Source: Corella eumyota
Taxonomy: Eukaryota > Chordata > Ascidiacea > Phlebobranchia > Corellidae
Reading direction: 5' to 3'
Assembly: GCA_963082875.1 (NCBI GenBank)
Contig: OY720102.1
Location: forward strand, 14,854,990-14,918,989
Length of the DNA: 64,000 nucleotides
Shown here: positions 25,301 through 35,798 of the stretch, one piece after another
Position numbering within the stretch: the first letter of the stretch is position 1
How the letters are laid out: every line of letters begins with the position of its first letter
Program-made: the position numbers and the translations under genes
The notes under the pieces: generated by a model
The model's input: only the letters and a program-made list of their open reading frames with translations
Told to the model about the DNA's origin: nothing
The model's database searches: none

Positions 25301-25491
25301 TTGCTTTACGGCTCCGATAGCGAGCTTTGTCGTCACTTTAGTAGATTATGACATCACAATTAAATTTTAAAAATTATTTGAATGCGTTACTAGATAAAAT
25401 TGTTTAAGTTTACAAATATTAACGTTGTTTGGTTATTAAGTTAATTAAAAATTGTCATAAGTAGATATCGTAAAGCTTCTGACTGTAAGTC
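25301..25491. other. Upstream region of collagen/discoidin gene B
   Basis: AT-rich; contains one copy (about 25316-25367, reverse) of a TGATGTCA-containing unit that is present three times at 60981-61131 upstream of copy C. Confidence 0.45.
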
Positions 25492-25499
25492 TATATATA
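25492..25499 (+). promoter_or_regulatory. Candidate TATA box of collagen/discoidin gene B
   Basis: TATATATA about 375 bp upstream of the ATG at 25875. The corresponding segment is missing upstream of copy C. Prediction from sequence only. Confidence 0.35.
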
Positions 25500-25874
25500 C
25501 GAGAAAAATGAGGCGACTTTACATTTCCATTCAAACAGTCAGAGACTAACACTCAAACAGTTTAAGTTACTGCCGCTTCAAATCTTAATAGATAACAATT
25601 CGAATGGGTATTTTATTGCGTTCCTATCATTGTTACATCATAGTGTCGTCACATCTCGTTTAAAAATTTTTTTTTAATTTTAAATAACAGCCGATTTAAA
25701 ATTAATCAAGATATAATTTTTGGCGCGTTTTGGTACCTTCGTGTTTTGATACAAAAATGTCGGAACAGACGGAAAGTTATTTTCAATTATTTGCGATAAA
25801 TATTAATAACAAAATTATAACTAGCTTGTTAAATGAGTTTAGAATAAAACAATTGTAACTTGAAACTTGCCGAA

Positions 25875-28405
25875 ATGAGTTTGAAAATATTTATGTTTTT
25901 GTGCTTCTGGTTATGCTTAGCTGCATCCCAAAACAACCAAGTTTGTTTTAATGCAAGCCCCGATAGTCCCGCTTTCAGGGAGCTAAGATCAACCCAAGGG
26001 AGACCAGGCAAGCTTGGCCCAGCTGGGGAGAAAGGTGAAAAAGGTTCAAGGGGTGAAATTGGGTCAGTTGGGGCTACTGGAGAGTGTTCGTGTCATGATG
26101 AAATTGTTGCAGTAATAAAACGAGTTTTTCCTGATAAAGCAGGTATTTTGGTTACTTTATATTTTTTAAATAATATCATCTTACTGGTAGAACCTCAAAA
26201 CTAAAATAAAAACAATTTTAAGAAAATTAAATAACTTTTTAAACCTTGCAAGTCTATTTTGTATGGTTTATTAACATTGTTACTTATATAAACAAGTATA
26301 CTTAATACAGTGGCATTTTTAAAGTGCTAAAACTGATCTGTAAAATTAATTTTATCATAGATATTTAGTTATTATTTTAACGAACGATGTTAAGTTATTA
26401 TGTCAGTTTTATTTAAATAAATTTTTAATTTAAATAACTTTAAATGTTTTATGAAATCTGTGTCAAAAAAAATACAGCTTTTAAAATTTGTAAATTTATA
26501 TTTGTTGTCAAATTTTGTGTTACGAGGTTCTAACAGTAAGCAGACAATATAACAATTTATAAACATTTTGTAATATTTAATTTTACAATTTAAATATTTA
26601 AGAGTTAAGCTAAATCATGCCAACTTATAAGATTAATTCTAAATAAACATAAATATTTATAGTTAGTGCATGTGGACTTGGGTTAAAAGATGGAAGAATA
26701 CCGGATAGTGACATCACAGCTAGTTCTTATTATAACAGCAACACATTACCACATACAGCAAGGTTGGATGCTCATACCATGGGTTGGTTACCTAAACAAA
26801 GTGAGTTGTTGGAATTATTTTCTATCTTATAATAAAGTTTCACAACTTTTGTAATTAGTGGAAAATAAACATTAACATTGTTTTATTTTAATTAATAGGC
26901 AGGGTTGGGGAATGGATCCAAATTGACCTCAAGACACCAACTCAAGTGACAGGAGTTGTGACACAAGGAAATTACTATAGTTCTTATTGGGTCACCAGCT
27001 TTAAGATATCTTATGGGTCCAGTACATCAGATATGCAGTTCATCCAAAATAATGGAAATGATCTGGTAAGCTTAAATTTAAAACGAAAATTTATTTTGTT
27101 TAACTTATTAAAGTTTAGAAACAGTTTTTAATTAATTGGTGTTAATTAATTTAAAAAAACTTATTTTATTAAAAATGTTTCAATTAAAATCACCAAAACT
27201 TGTTTTTAAAAGTTGTGTGATGTTTACAAGCTAGATAATAATAACCAAGCAAACCATTGTTTAAACAATCCCCATTCTAATTGTTTTGTGACGTCATAGC
27301 TTGTTACAAAACTTAATTATGCGTCGTGTAACAATAAAGGGTCTGCGACAGTTTTAAATTTTTTATTAATCTAAAAGTAAAAGTTTTGTAATTTTAAAAA
27401 TTAACATTGTAAAAATCCCGCGAACCGGTATAAAAACGTTTTTTATTAAAACATGTCCAATATAGCAATATTGATGTTTTTTTAAATTCTACAGGTTCTA
27501 AGACTAAACTGGATTACAATTTTTTACCGATTTTGTATTTCAGTTTTATTATTTTCCAGTGCTGACTATCACTTACATTTTCAGCCCCAAATGGGGTTTA
27601 CTACTTGTTGAAAGAAATTTTTATGTTTTTCCAAGTAGTAAATAAGTTGTGAGTTTATAATTTAACGCAAGTTATAATCTACTGTTTTCTTAAGACCGAA
27701 CGTAGCTACTTTGGTCCAAGCGTACGAAGTAGCTTGGAAAGTAGTTTATAGTACCTAACTTACTTAAAACAGCTTTCTTTTTAGCCTTAGTGTTAATTAA
27801 AAACAGTTTTTTAAAGTGCAGGCTACATTTGATTTTGTGGTTGTGATTTTTGTCCATAAAACTGTTTTTTACAAGACATGGAACGTATTTATATCACGTT
27901 GCTATGGACGCTGTTCTAGCTCCCTAAAAACAGTGTCAACACGAATGCTTAAATTATGCACAACCTAAATATAAAATCGATAACTTAAATTTAAGCATCG
28001 TCGTAACATTTTTTTATTTAAAATAGCAAAAATCCGTAACTTTTGGGCAGGAAATAAGCCATTTAGATTGTAATCAGGGGCTGGCAAACACGTCACAATG
28101 CCCCTTATAAACATTTTAATTTTGCATGTTGCAGTCCCTTTAAGTTAAATGTGAAGCGATGAACAACGCGCGATTAAAAAAGTTATAAAATTTAAATAAT
28201 TAATATCTTAAACCTGAATATTATTATGTTAAATATTATATTAAATCTTTTTAAGGTCTTTGTTGGTAATGAAGATTATAATGGTCACAAGTTGAACAAC
28301 TTTCCTCAACCTATAAGTGCTCGCTATGTTCAATTGTATCCACAAACCTGGTATAGTGGTTCCGTTCATGGTCCCGTTCTTCACATGGAGCTTTTATCTT
28401 GCTAG
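25875..28405 (+). CDS. Secreted collagen-like/F5/8 type C (discoidin) protein, copy B, 240 aa
   Basis: Four exons with matching phases: 25875-26142, 26663-26800, 26899-27065 and 28256-28405 (TAG 28403-28405); all introns are GT-AG. Residues 1-18 are a hydrophobic signal peptide, then a short segment with Cys24 and an NAS sequon at Asn26. Residues 42-71 are ten unbroken Gly-X-Y triplets; then a C-S-C neck and a short helical stretch. Residues 93-240 form one F5/8 type C domain, with Cys93 and Cys240 at the usual disulfide positions, IPDSDITASSYY, ARLDAH, GEWIQIDL and ARYVQLYPQTW. Such domains bind carbohydrates or phospholipids; collagen stretches make trimers. The layout resembles collectins/ficolins with another head, so an extracellular lectin or matrix role is inferred. 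ATG 25875 is the first in frame; upstream codons in that frame lack an ATG. Confidence 0.9.
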
Positions 28406-28607
28406 TAATCACATATATCTTTCGGTTAATTATTTTAATTCCTAGTTGTTAATTAAAATTCTTTAGTTATGTAATATATTAAAACTTTTAAAGTAATTAA
28501 TTTTATAATTTGAACAAATAATCCGTGTTATTATATTTAAATCTTACAAAATTCTGTAAATATACTAAAATGTTAAGGCTGTAATAGTTGCGTTTATTAA
28601 ATGTGTG

Positions 28608-28613
28608 AATAAA
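28608..28613 (+). promoter_or_regulatory. Polyadenylation signal AATAAA, copy B
   Basis: AATAAA 203 bp after the stop codon, conserved in copies A and C. Confidence 0.5.
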
Positions 28614-28740
28614 CATAATGTAACAAAGTCTATAGTAGTAATATTTAAATTTCCTATTTTCAAGTGAACAGTTACTGCGATGTCAAATCGTAGGTCTAAT
28701 ATTTGGTAAAGACTGTAATCAAAGATAGAGAAAGTAAAGC

Positions 28741-29029
28741 AATGTGTAATAAATGCAAATTAGTTATTTCAAGTGGCAGGCAACAAAAGAAGTTATAATA
28801 CTAAAAATTTGCAGCCATTTTCATTGACGAAATGTTTTAAATGACGAAGGTTTTGGAGATCTTATGAAAGTTCTAGAGCCCAGGTTTAAAATACCATCCC
28901 GCACAATACTACCTGCTCTTAAAACAGAGGTGTGGGAAGGATTAGAAGACGAGGTTGAACAAAAAGTAAGTGCTGTTACGATTACTACTGATTTGCGGAC
29001 CAGCAAGCAAACAATTAGCTACATCGGTG
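28741..29029 (+). pseudogene. hAT transposase relic, copy B, cut short
   Basis: Same BED-finger (CNKCK) and PRFKIPSRTILP ... TITTDLRTS ... ISYIG pieces as at 1555-1860, but homology stops at 29029, where the sequence jumps to the DNA that follows the satellite in unit A (about 17884). The relic's last segment is therefore deleted here. Confidence 0.65.
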
Positions 29030-29054
29030 AAAAAAAAATCTCATGCTTTAAATA

Positions 29055-29883
29055 GGTAACCAGACACTTCGGCCCTTTTATATATACTGTACTTTATGCA
29101 AAATTTTATTTTAAATATCGGTAAAATATGGTCTTACGCTGACTTTATACACGGGAATTTCATCGCCGTTTTTTGCAGGACAAATCTTCTGGGAACTCTT
29201 TAAACGTTTTATTCTTTGTGTTTTAGTATATAAATTTATATATATTAACACAGGCAATATCTAATAACATATTTATACACATTCCTCAGTGTAAAAAATG
29301 ATTAATTAATGATCTATTTTCTTCAAATATTGTTTAGAAAGACGGCCCTATTTCGCAAAATACGTGATATCATAATGCATCGTCTTGTGTCACCTAAAAG
29401 CGCGCGCTTTCAAAATTAGTTTTTTATAAGTTTTAGTTTGTAAAATTAAAAAATTGACACGGGAAAAGAAAGATAACATATTTATGCATAATCCTCAGTG
29501 TAAAAAATTAACGCTCTATTTTCTTCAAATATTGTTTAGAAAGGCGGCACTATTTGGCAAAATACGAGATATCATTATGCATTGTCCTCCGTCACCTGAA
29601 AGCGCGCGCTTTCAAAATTAGTTTTTTATAGGTTTTAGGTTGTGAAATTAAAACATTGACACACCGAAAGAAAGATAACATGTTCTTGCACATTATTCTT
29701 TAAAAAAAAATATTAATTTACTGCTTATTTTGTTTCAAATACTGTCTAAAAAACTGTATATATCTACGTGAAAATAAAATTTCTCGCGGTAATTAAAATG
29801 CAAAATCCCCGCTGTTTTGAAAAAAAAATTTTGGCCGAAGTGTCTTGGCCGAAGTGTCCGGGGGCCGAAGTGTCTGGCATTCC
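29055..29883. mobile_element. 829-bp non-autonomous TIR DNA transposon with 8-bp target duplication
   Basis: Ends are GGTAACCAGACACTTCGGCC and, reversed, GGAATGCCAGACACTTCGGC; the core CAGACACTTCGGCCC is perfect at both ends. TTTAAATA flanks it on both sides (29047-29054 and 29884-29891). Unit A has the matching unoccupied site at about 17896-17903. No open frame of note. Inside, a segment of about 205 bp with AAAGCGCGCGCTTTCAAAA is tandemly repeated (about 29270-29473 and 29474-29682). Near the right end GGCCGAAGTGTC occurs three times in a row (29833, 29848, 29864). An 8-bp duplication fits hAT, P or Merlin; GG ends favour Merlin slightly, but the family is not settled. Confidence 0.8.
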
Positions 29884-30181
29884 TTTAAATATGTTATATA
29901 TCTTTCCTAAATGCCAGCTCTACCTAAATTTAGGTAAAAAGTCGTTTTTTTAGTTTTCGTAGAGTATGGGCAGATACTTTTTATGTTAATGATTTTAAAA
30001 AAGTTGGAAGCGCTGGGATTCCACGTTTCTTTCTGTTAATTATTTCCGTGAACAGAATTCTCGATTTTTAATAATTTTTTTGCAAGTTTTTAGAATTTAT
30101 TTTGAAATAAAGAAATTTGTTAACGTAGCAAAGTAAATAAACACAAGTTCAGAGCTCTATAAGGGTCGTCCACCAAGTTTA

Positions 30182-30255
30182 TGAATGCGGAAAGGGCGGA
30201 ATTTTTATAACCTTACCCCAATCTTTCCTTGTATATTCCGTCTGTTCCGCATTCA
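30182..30255. repeat. Short hairpin (inverted repeat), unit B
   Basis: TGAATGCGGAA ... TTCCGCATTCA arms, same as 18198-18271 in unit A. Confidence 0.5.
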
Positions 30256-30307
30256 TTTTAGTACTAAATAAAAAATCTTGTTAAATGGGTGTCTTAAAAA
30301 TGTTAAT

Positions 30308-30570
30308 GCTCGATATGCGCAGAGAACATGAAGTCCTAGGTTTAATCCTCACAGCTCTCATGCTGTAGCGCCCTTTAGTAAGCTGCTATAAACTTCTGTT
30401 GAGCCAGCACTTAATCAGCAGCATAATCTGATAATTATCGGGCAATTATAATCTATAATATCCCAAACTGTCACAGGCAACTCGAGACTGGGTCGGAGTA
30501 GCTGATGTTACTCTATGTTTAAGTCGCGCATTCGACCTTATCACATTGAGGATAAAGATATATACAAAAA
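30308..30570 (+). repeat. tRNA-derived SINE, 5'-truncated, unit B
   Basis: Same insertion as 18318-18590 in unit A: GGTTTAATCC, CTCATGCTGTAG, SINE body and CACATTGAGGATAAAG end. Confidence 0.8.
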
Positions 30571-30883
30571 AATGGGGTCTTGATTGGGTAAAACTTTTAA
30601 TAAAATTGTATTTTTTTCAGAAAACTCATGTAATGGTGTTCCATAAAGACCCATGTGGTATTTTTTGTGTTATTTTCACGTACTTTTTAGTGATTTATGC
30701 TGATTATGTGATCATACAACACATTGTTATGACATCACTATCTGGAAGGTTGGTTTATATTGCTTATTAATAAATTGGATTTTTAAAAATATGGATATTA
30801 TAATTTATGTTTTAGTTTTTTTATCATTTTTCGAATCACGTAAATACTTTTATTGTAAAAGGAAAAAACTAATTTTAAGTACA

Positions 30884-31131
30884 ATGTTCACTACAAGAAG
30901 TCCTGGGTTCAATCTCCACTGATCTCATGCTGTAGCGTTCTTAAGTGAGTGCTGTAAACGGTATGAACTCCTGCTGAGCCAGCACTTAATCAGCAGCATA
31001 ATTATCAGTAAATTATAATCTATAATATCCCAAACTGCCACAGACAACTCGATAATGGGTCGAAGTAACTGATGTTACTCTATGTTTAGGTTGTGAAGTC
31101 AACATTCCCACATCGAGGATAAATAAATAAA
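30884..31131 (+). repeat. tRNA-derived SINE in DHHC intron, unit B
   Basis: GGTTCAATC B box, CTCATGCTGTAGCG, common body, CACATCGAGGATAAATAAAT end. Orthologous to 18898-19146. Confidence 0.8.
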
Positions 31132-31442
31132 CAAAAAAATGATGTTGTTCAACTTAAATTTCAAAAATAAAGTTTATACAGGTTGTCCCATTCACTGTAA
31201 CAATAAAAAAACTTAATTTTTTAGTTTATGGGGCCCATTTCATGCTGTAATGTTCAACATGGTTGTTTTAGCATTGTTGTTTGCCCATAGTAGATCTGTG
31301 TTTTCTGATCCTGGCATTGTTCCTCTACCAATCAGAGGCCTCGATTTCTCTGATGTCAGAATGAACTCTAAAGATCAGGTTAAATTTTTTCGAATTTAAA
31401 ATATTCAATAAAATTAACTTCACCGTTAATTATTTTTATATA

Positions 31443-31612
31443 TCTTTATCCTCGATGTGGGAAAGTCGACTTTACAGCCAAAACATTAACAACTGTTACT
31501 GTGACCCGGTCTCGAGTTGACTTTAGTAGTTTGGGATATTATAGAATATAATTTCTTAATAATTAAGCTGCTGATTAAGTGTTGGCTTATCAGAAGTTCA
31601 TATGCGTTTTAT
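31443..31612 (-). repeat. SINE 3' portion, reverse, unit B
   Basis: Same insertion as 19456-19625; begins ATCCTCGATGTGGGAAAGTC. Confidence 0.75.
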
Positions 31613-32089
31613 GTTTTTTTGTAATATTGACGTCACTAAAATTAAGTATTACAAAAGTTTTTTATTATTTAAATTAAATTATTTTTGTTCATGTTGTTCT
31701 TATGGCTAGATTCAGCTCTGCTTATAATTCTTTATTTAAAGTCAATGAAACTAAAGAGGAATTAATATTTTAGTCTAACAGCAGCCAGGATTGGACTGTG
31801 TGCCAGCGGTGCGAAAGTTACCGACCCCCGAGAGCTCACCACTGCAAAATATGTCGCCGTTGTATCAGAAGAATGGACCACCATTGTCCATGGTAAGTTG
31901 AGTAACAATTAACTGACATTACGTTAAAAACACTGTTTTTCTTATAATCAAACATTACCCCCCTTTAAAGTTGGGCAGTTTTTGACAAGGGGCAGCATCA
32001 CAAAACTCGTTAAGTTAACAATCGCGTTATTTAAACGTCATTAGCAAACGAGAATGTCACTTGGCGTCATTACTAAATTTGTGGGTGAA

Positions 32090-32172
32090 GCATGGTGTAG
32101 TAGTAAGAGCACTTGGCATCACTACATGAGGTTCTGTGTTCAATTCCCACTGCTCTTATGCTATAGGGTCTT
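32090..32172 (+). repeat. SINE tRNA-like head (solo), unit B
   Basis: Same insertion as 20138-20222: GGTGTAGTAGTAAGAGC and GTTCAATTCC. Not a functional tRNA. Confidence 0.75.
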
Positions 32173-32440
32173 AACAAACTTTAATAATATCATATTTTTT
32201 TGTTTTGTATGTATAATAAATTCTCTTAAAAACCTAAAACTTTTTTCTCAGAGAGTCAGCCTGTACTCCTCTTACCTCAAGTTTGGTGGCCGACATTTTC
32301 TCACAGAAAGTTTGAGCTTTTGTGATGAGTTTTTTCAACTTTGGAATTTATTTTGGATATGGTTTGGCATTTGCTGTTGGAAATTATGTGACTGACGCCA
32401 ACATTCTTGGAATGGTGAAAATTTTTTAAATATTTTTCAC

Positions 32441-32527
32441 CGGCAGCATTGTGTAGTAGTCAGAACACTTGGCTTTACTACATGAGGACCTGGGTTTGAT
32501 CCCAACTGCTGTCATGATGTAGCACCC
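32441..32527 (+). repeat. SINE tRNA-like head (solo), unit B
   Basis: Same insertion as 20491-20575, with GTGTAGTAGTCAGAACACTT and GGGTTTGATCCC. Confidence 0.75.
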
Positions 32528-32835
32528 CTTTTTTTGATCAGTTTATTTTTAGGTTTTTTTATTAAATCAACCCCCAAAAAAACAAAATTGATTTAACTTT
32601 TTTTAAATTAATTTTTAACTAATTTTTTGTTAATTTTTTCTTAGAGCTGGCGTTGGTGTTACTTTATAGCTGGAGCTCCAGGCATAATTATGGCGATTAT
32701 TTTATATTTCTCTGTCAAAGAACCAGAACGTAAAATTATAGAACAAGCTGAAGAGAATAACAAATATAAGATAGACTTTGGTATTTAATACTTTTGATAA
32801 AATGTTTAATAAATGAACCCGTTTTCTGTAATTCG

Positions 32836-33056
32836 ATCGATCTCACGACCTAAACATAGAGTTGACTTTGGCAGTTTGGGATATTATTCAATATATTTGT
32901 CTGATAATTAATCTGCTGATTAAGTGTTGGCTCAGCAGGTGTTCACACCGTTTATAACACCTTACTTAAGGGTGCTACAGCATAAGAGCAGTGGGGATTG
33001 AACTCACGACCTTATGTGTGGTGTAGCAACTGTTCTTACCACTACACCATGCTGCC
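32836..33056 (-). repeat. tRNA-derived SINE, reverse, nearly full, unit B
   Basis: Runs from the reversed tail (CTCACGACCTAAACATAGAG) through body to reversed head (GCAGTGGGGATTGAACTCAC ... ACTACACCATGCTGCC). The unit A counterpart keeps only the tail side. Confidence 0.8.
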
Positions 33057-33385
33057 GTTTTCATTATAAAAATTGTATTTTTTTAGTCTGTCGTAAAATT
33101 TCTCTTTATTTTGGAGAAATGTTTAAAAGTTATTTGGCCTATTTTGCAAACTATATTTTTAACTAAGCTATTTATAAACCTGGCTATAAATTTTATTATT
33201 TAGAAAAGCAGTCGGTGTTGAAATCAATTTTGACAACTTTCAAATTATTTATCAAATCTCCAACTATCTTATTGTTACTGGTTGGGGCTTCATTCAGACA
33301 TTCTGGTGAGTTTTATATTTATGCAATAAAATCCTTAGTCGGTGCTTCAACATGCCGCTACTGGGAATCAAACTTTAAACCTCAC

Positions 33386-33650
33386 CCTACATACTGTAGT
33401 GGTCGAATCACTTTGCTTTACTACATGAGGTCTTTGGTTCGATCCCTTCTGCTCTCGTGCTGTAGTGCTTTTGAGTAAGGAGCTATAAACTCCTGCTGAG
33501 CCAGTACTTAATCAATTATCAGGCAATTATAGTCTATAATATCCCAAACGGCCACAGGCAACCCGAGACTAGGTCGGGGTAACTTGTGTTATTCTATGTT
33601 TAAGTCGCGCATTCGACTTTCCCACATCGAGGATAAAGATATATACAAAA
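33386..33650 (+). repeat. tRNA-derived SINE, forward, unit B
   Basis: GTAGTGGTCGAATCACTTTG head, GGTTCGATCCC B box, CTCGTGCTGTAG, body, and CACATCGAGGATAAAG end. Absent from unit A except its tail. Confidence 0.8.
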
Positions 33651-33654
33651 AAAA

Positions 33655-33767
33655 TAATAATATCCCAAACTGCTAAAGGTAACTCGGGACTGGGTCGGGG
33701 TAACAAATATTCATCTATGTTCAGGTCATGAAGTCGACCTTCCCACATCGAGGATAACAAAATCTAA
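33655..33767 (+). repeat. SINE tail fragment, unit B
   Basis: ATATCCCAAACTGC to CACATCGAGGATAAC; tail only, directly after the preceding SINE. Confidence 0.7.
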
Positions 33768-34052
33768 ATTAAATTTTAATATTTTCAGCAAGTTTTTGTT
33801 GGTCTTACAACAGTCAGTTATATTTTGATCAATATTACCTCGGCACAGAGGTGGGGTTGTGGATGAGTTTAACTTCCATCGTTGGTGGAACGATTGGGAT
33901 AATCACTGGTGGAATTTTGTCTGATTTACTCGCTTCTAAATATGGTAATCTTTATTTTGATCATATTATTAAAAATCGATTTTACTGAATGGACATTTTT
34001 CTAAAATAGTTTTGAAAACGGCATTATCTGAAAATTTTGACATAAATTGAAG

Positions 34053-34325
34053 GTTGGCAGCATGGTGTAGTGGTCAAAACCCTTGTCTTTACTACATAAG
34101 TTCTGTTGTTTGATCCCCACTGCTTCCATGCTGTAGAGCCCTTAAGTAAGGCGCTATAAACAGTATAAACTCCTGCTGAGCCAACACTTAATCAGCAGCT
34201 TAATTATTGAGTAATTATAATATCCCAAACTGCCAACTTGAGACTGGGTCGGGGTAACTGATGTTACTCTATGTTTAGGTTGTGCATTCGACCTTCCCAC
34301 ATCGAGGATAAATAAGTACAAAAAC
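34053..34325 (+). repeat. Full-length tRNA-derived SINE (best copy in the window)
   Basis: About 270 bp: A-box region GGCAGCATGGTGTAGTGGTC, B-box region GTTTGATCCCC, then CACTGCTTCCATGCTGTAG and CCTTAAGTAAGG, the body with TGCTGAGCCAACACTTAATC, AATATCCCAAACTG, ACTGGGTCGGGGTAAC, and the end CACATCGAGGATAAATAAG. Unit A lacks it at the matching position, so it inserted in B after the A/B split or was lost from A. Useful as the reference for deriving the satellite monomer. Confidence 0.85.
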
Positions 34326-34921
34326 AGTTTTATTTTCAGAGAAGGGATAGGGTGTAAGGGGTTAATATAAATGTCCAATTATGTGTAAATTGACAGTATT
34401 ATTAATATAACACAAATTTTGTAGTTTTGTATTTAGAAATATTCCATATTTTTGTGGGGGTTTAATTTTAAATTTAATTTTTTTAGGTTTACGAACAAGA
34501 TTATGGGTTTTGGTTGTTAGTCAAGCAATAGCCTGCCCTCTAGCGGCGGGAACGCTTTACTTTTCTCCGCCTTATGCTTTTATTTCGCTCTTTGGAGCTT
34601 ATTTATTCGGTAAATAGTTTTATATTTTTTTAAGAGTAACAACAGTTACCCCGACCCAGTTTCGATGACTTTATTGTAATCAAATTTTATTTAAAACACA
34701 GCGGAAATGTGGTTCGGAGTTTTGTTCACTGTTTTGGTTGAGTTCTTTCCTGCCCAGTCACGCGCGACAACGATCGCTATGTTTATTTTTGTGATCAATA
34801 ATATCGGAGGGAATGCCCCTCTTATAGTACCACCTATGATCAAAGTTTTAGGTTTCAGGGAAGCACTGTACATCGTTTACCCAGGATTTTACTTGGCTAG
34901 TAAGTTTTTTTTTCTGATAAT

Positions 34922-35155
34922 TGTTTATCCTCGATGTGGGAAGGTCAACTTTATGACCTAAACATGGAGGTATATTAGTTACACCGACCCAGTCTCGAGT
35001 TGCCTGTGGCAGTTTGGGATTATAATTGTTCGATAATTATGCTGCTGATTAAGTGCTGGCTTAGCAGGAGTTTATATCGTTTATAACGCCTTACTCAATA
35101 AAGTTACAGCTCAAGAGCAGTGGGAATCGAACCCAGGACCTCATGCAGCAAAGCC
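34922..35155 (-). repeat. tRNA-derived SINE, reverse, last transporter intron, unit B
   Basis: Reversed tail ATCCTCGATGTGGGAAGGTC through body to reversed head GAATCGAACCCAGGACCTCA. Homology with unit A ends inside this SINE (35084 against 22178). Confidence 0.8.
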
Positions 35156-35363
35156 AAGTTTTTTGAATAATATTTTATTGGTTTATATAGTTTGATTTTT
35201 AAACCCTTTTTTTAGTTAGTTTTACGAAAACTTTTTTCTAATATTAGATTCTTTTTTCTTTTTGTTGACCCAAATTTCTCTTCTGCGTGGTTCACCGCAC
35301 ATGAGCATTGAAGCGAATAATTGTGAAGAAAGTGAAGCGATAGTTAATAAAACGAAACTTTAA

Positions 35364-35790
35364 ATTAAAAAAAAGTTTTTGAATTATTTTAAACATTTAT
35401 AAATTTAAAAAATCATGACAATATTTTAATTTTATTAAATATTTATTAGTGAAATTTTTTTTATAATTTTTTGCCAAAATTTTTTTAAAGTTATTTTTAA
35501 TATTATACTAGTGAGTTATTTTAGTTCCTAAATTATTTGTTGCCATTCTTGCTGTTTTTATTTTCTAATTTATATTAACTAAACAGAAATTTAAATAATG
35601 TTAATTTTACAATTTTTATTACTTTTAAGATTTTGTATTCCCTTACTTTATAATTACTCCATATTTTATGAGAAATTATTATTGTTTTATATTTCTGAAA
35701 TATATTTTGTTTTTGTTACTTCTTTTAAAATTTCAGAAAACTATAAAATTGATATCATCTATTTTTTAAGATTATTTTTCGAAAATGCAA
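35364..35790. other. Very AT-rich stretch after transporter copy B
   Basis: No gene, repeat or signal seen beyond low-complexity T/A runs. Confidence 0.5.
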
Positions 35791-35798
35791 ATTATTAA

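Larger units (their letters stand above)
30621..31892 (+). pseudogene. DHHC palmitoyltransferase 5' half, copy B (truncated)
   Basis: Exons 30621-30748, 31225-31378 and 31789-31892, in phase with each other. The likely start is ATG 30633 (MVFHKDPCGIF), just inside an exon that begins after a strong TTTTTTTCAG acceptor, so an upstream untranslated exon or a trans-spliced leader is possible. Encoded: membrane segment 1 (FCVIFTYFLVIYADYVII), membrane segment 2 (AVMFNMVVLALLFAHS), SDPGIVPLP, then the Cys-rich domain CQRC, PRAHHC, CRRC and DHHCP with all visible zinc ligands and the catalytic Cys present. The reading frame is intact so far, but the following exons (membrane segments 3-4, C-tail) are missing and transporter exons follow 360 bp later. 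Nearest family is ZDHHC3/7-like. A truncated gene rather than a working enzyme, unless the missing exons are elsewhere. Confidence 0.8.
32252..35363 (+). pseudogene. Spinster-like MFS transporter, copy B (5'-truncated, one stop)
   Basis: Seven exons with consistent phases: 32252-32414, 32645-32780, 33204-33305, 33789-33944, 34487-34609, 34702-34899 and 35248-35363 (TAA 35361-35363). About 330 residues of a major facilitator are encoded, starting at ESACTPLTSSLVADIF (loop before helix 5 of the family) and ending in a hydrophilic tail. Recognisable pieces are NFGIYFGYGLAFAVGNYV, SWRWCYFIAGAPGI, TSIVGGTIGIITGGILSD and VEFFPAQSRATTIAMF. The first 4 or so helices are missing, and one codon that is CGA in copy A is TGA here (32313-32315, a C-to-T change at a CpG). 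All other joins are open, so decay is recent, or a shorter protein starts inside. It resembles the Spinster (SPNS) family by my reading. Three SINEs and SINE pieces sit in its introns. Confidence 0.8.

Noticed and set aside
25829-26011. Minus-strand frame opposite exon 1 of copy B, and 60215-60724 plus frame opposite exon 1 of copy C
   Set aside because: Pro-rich antisense shadow of Gly-X-Y codons.
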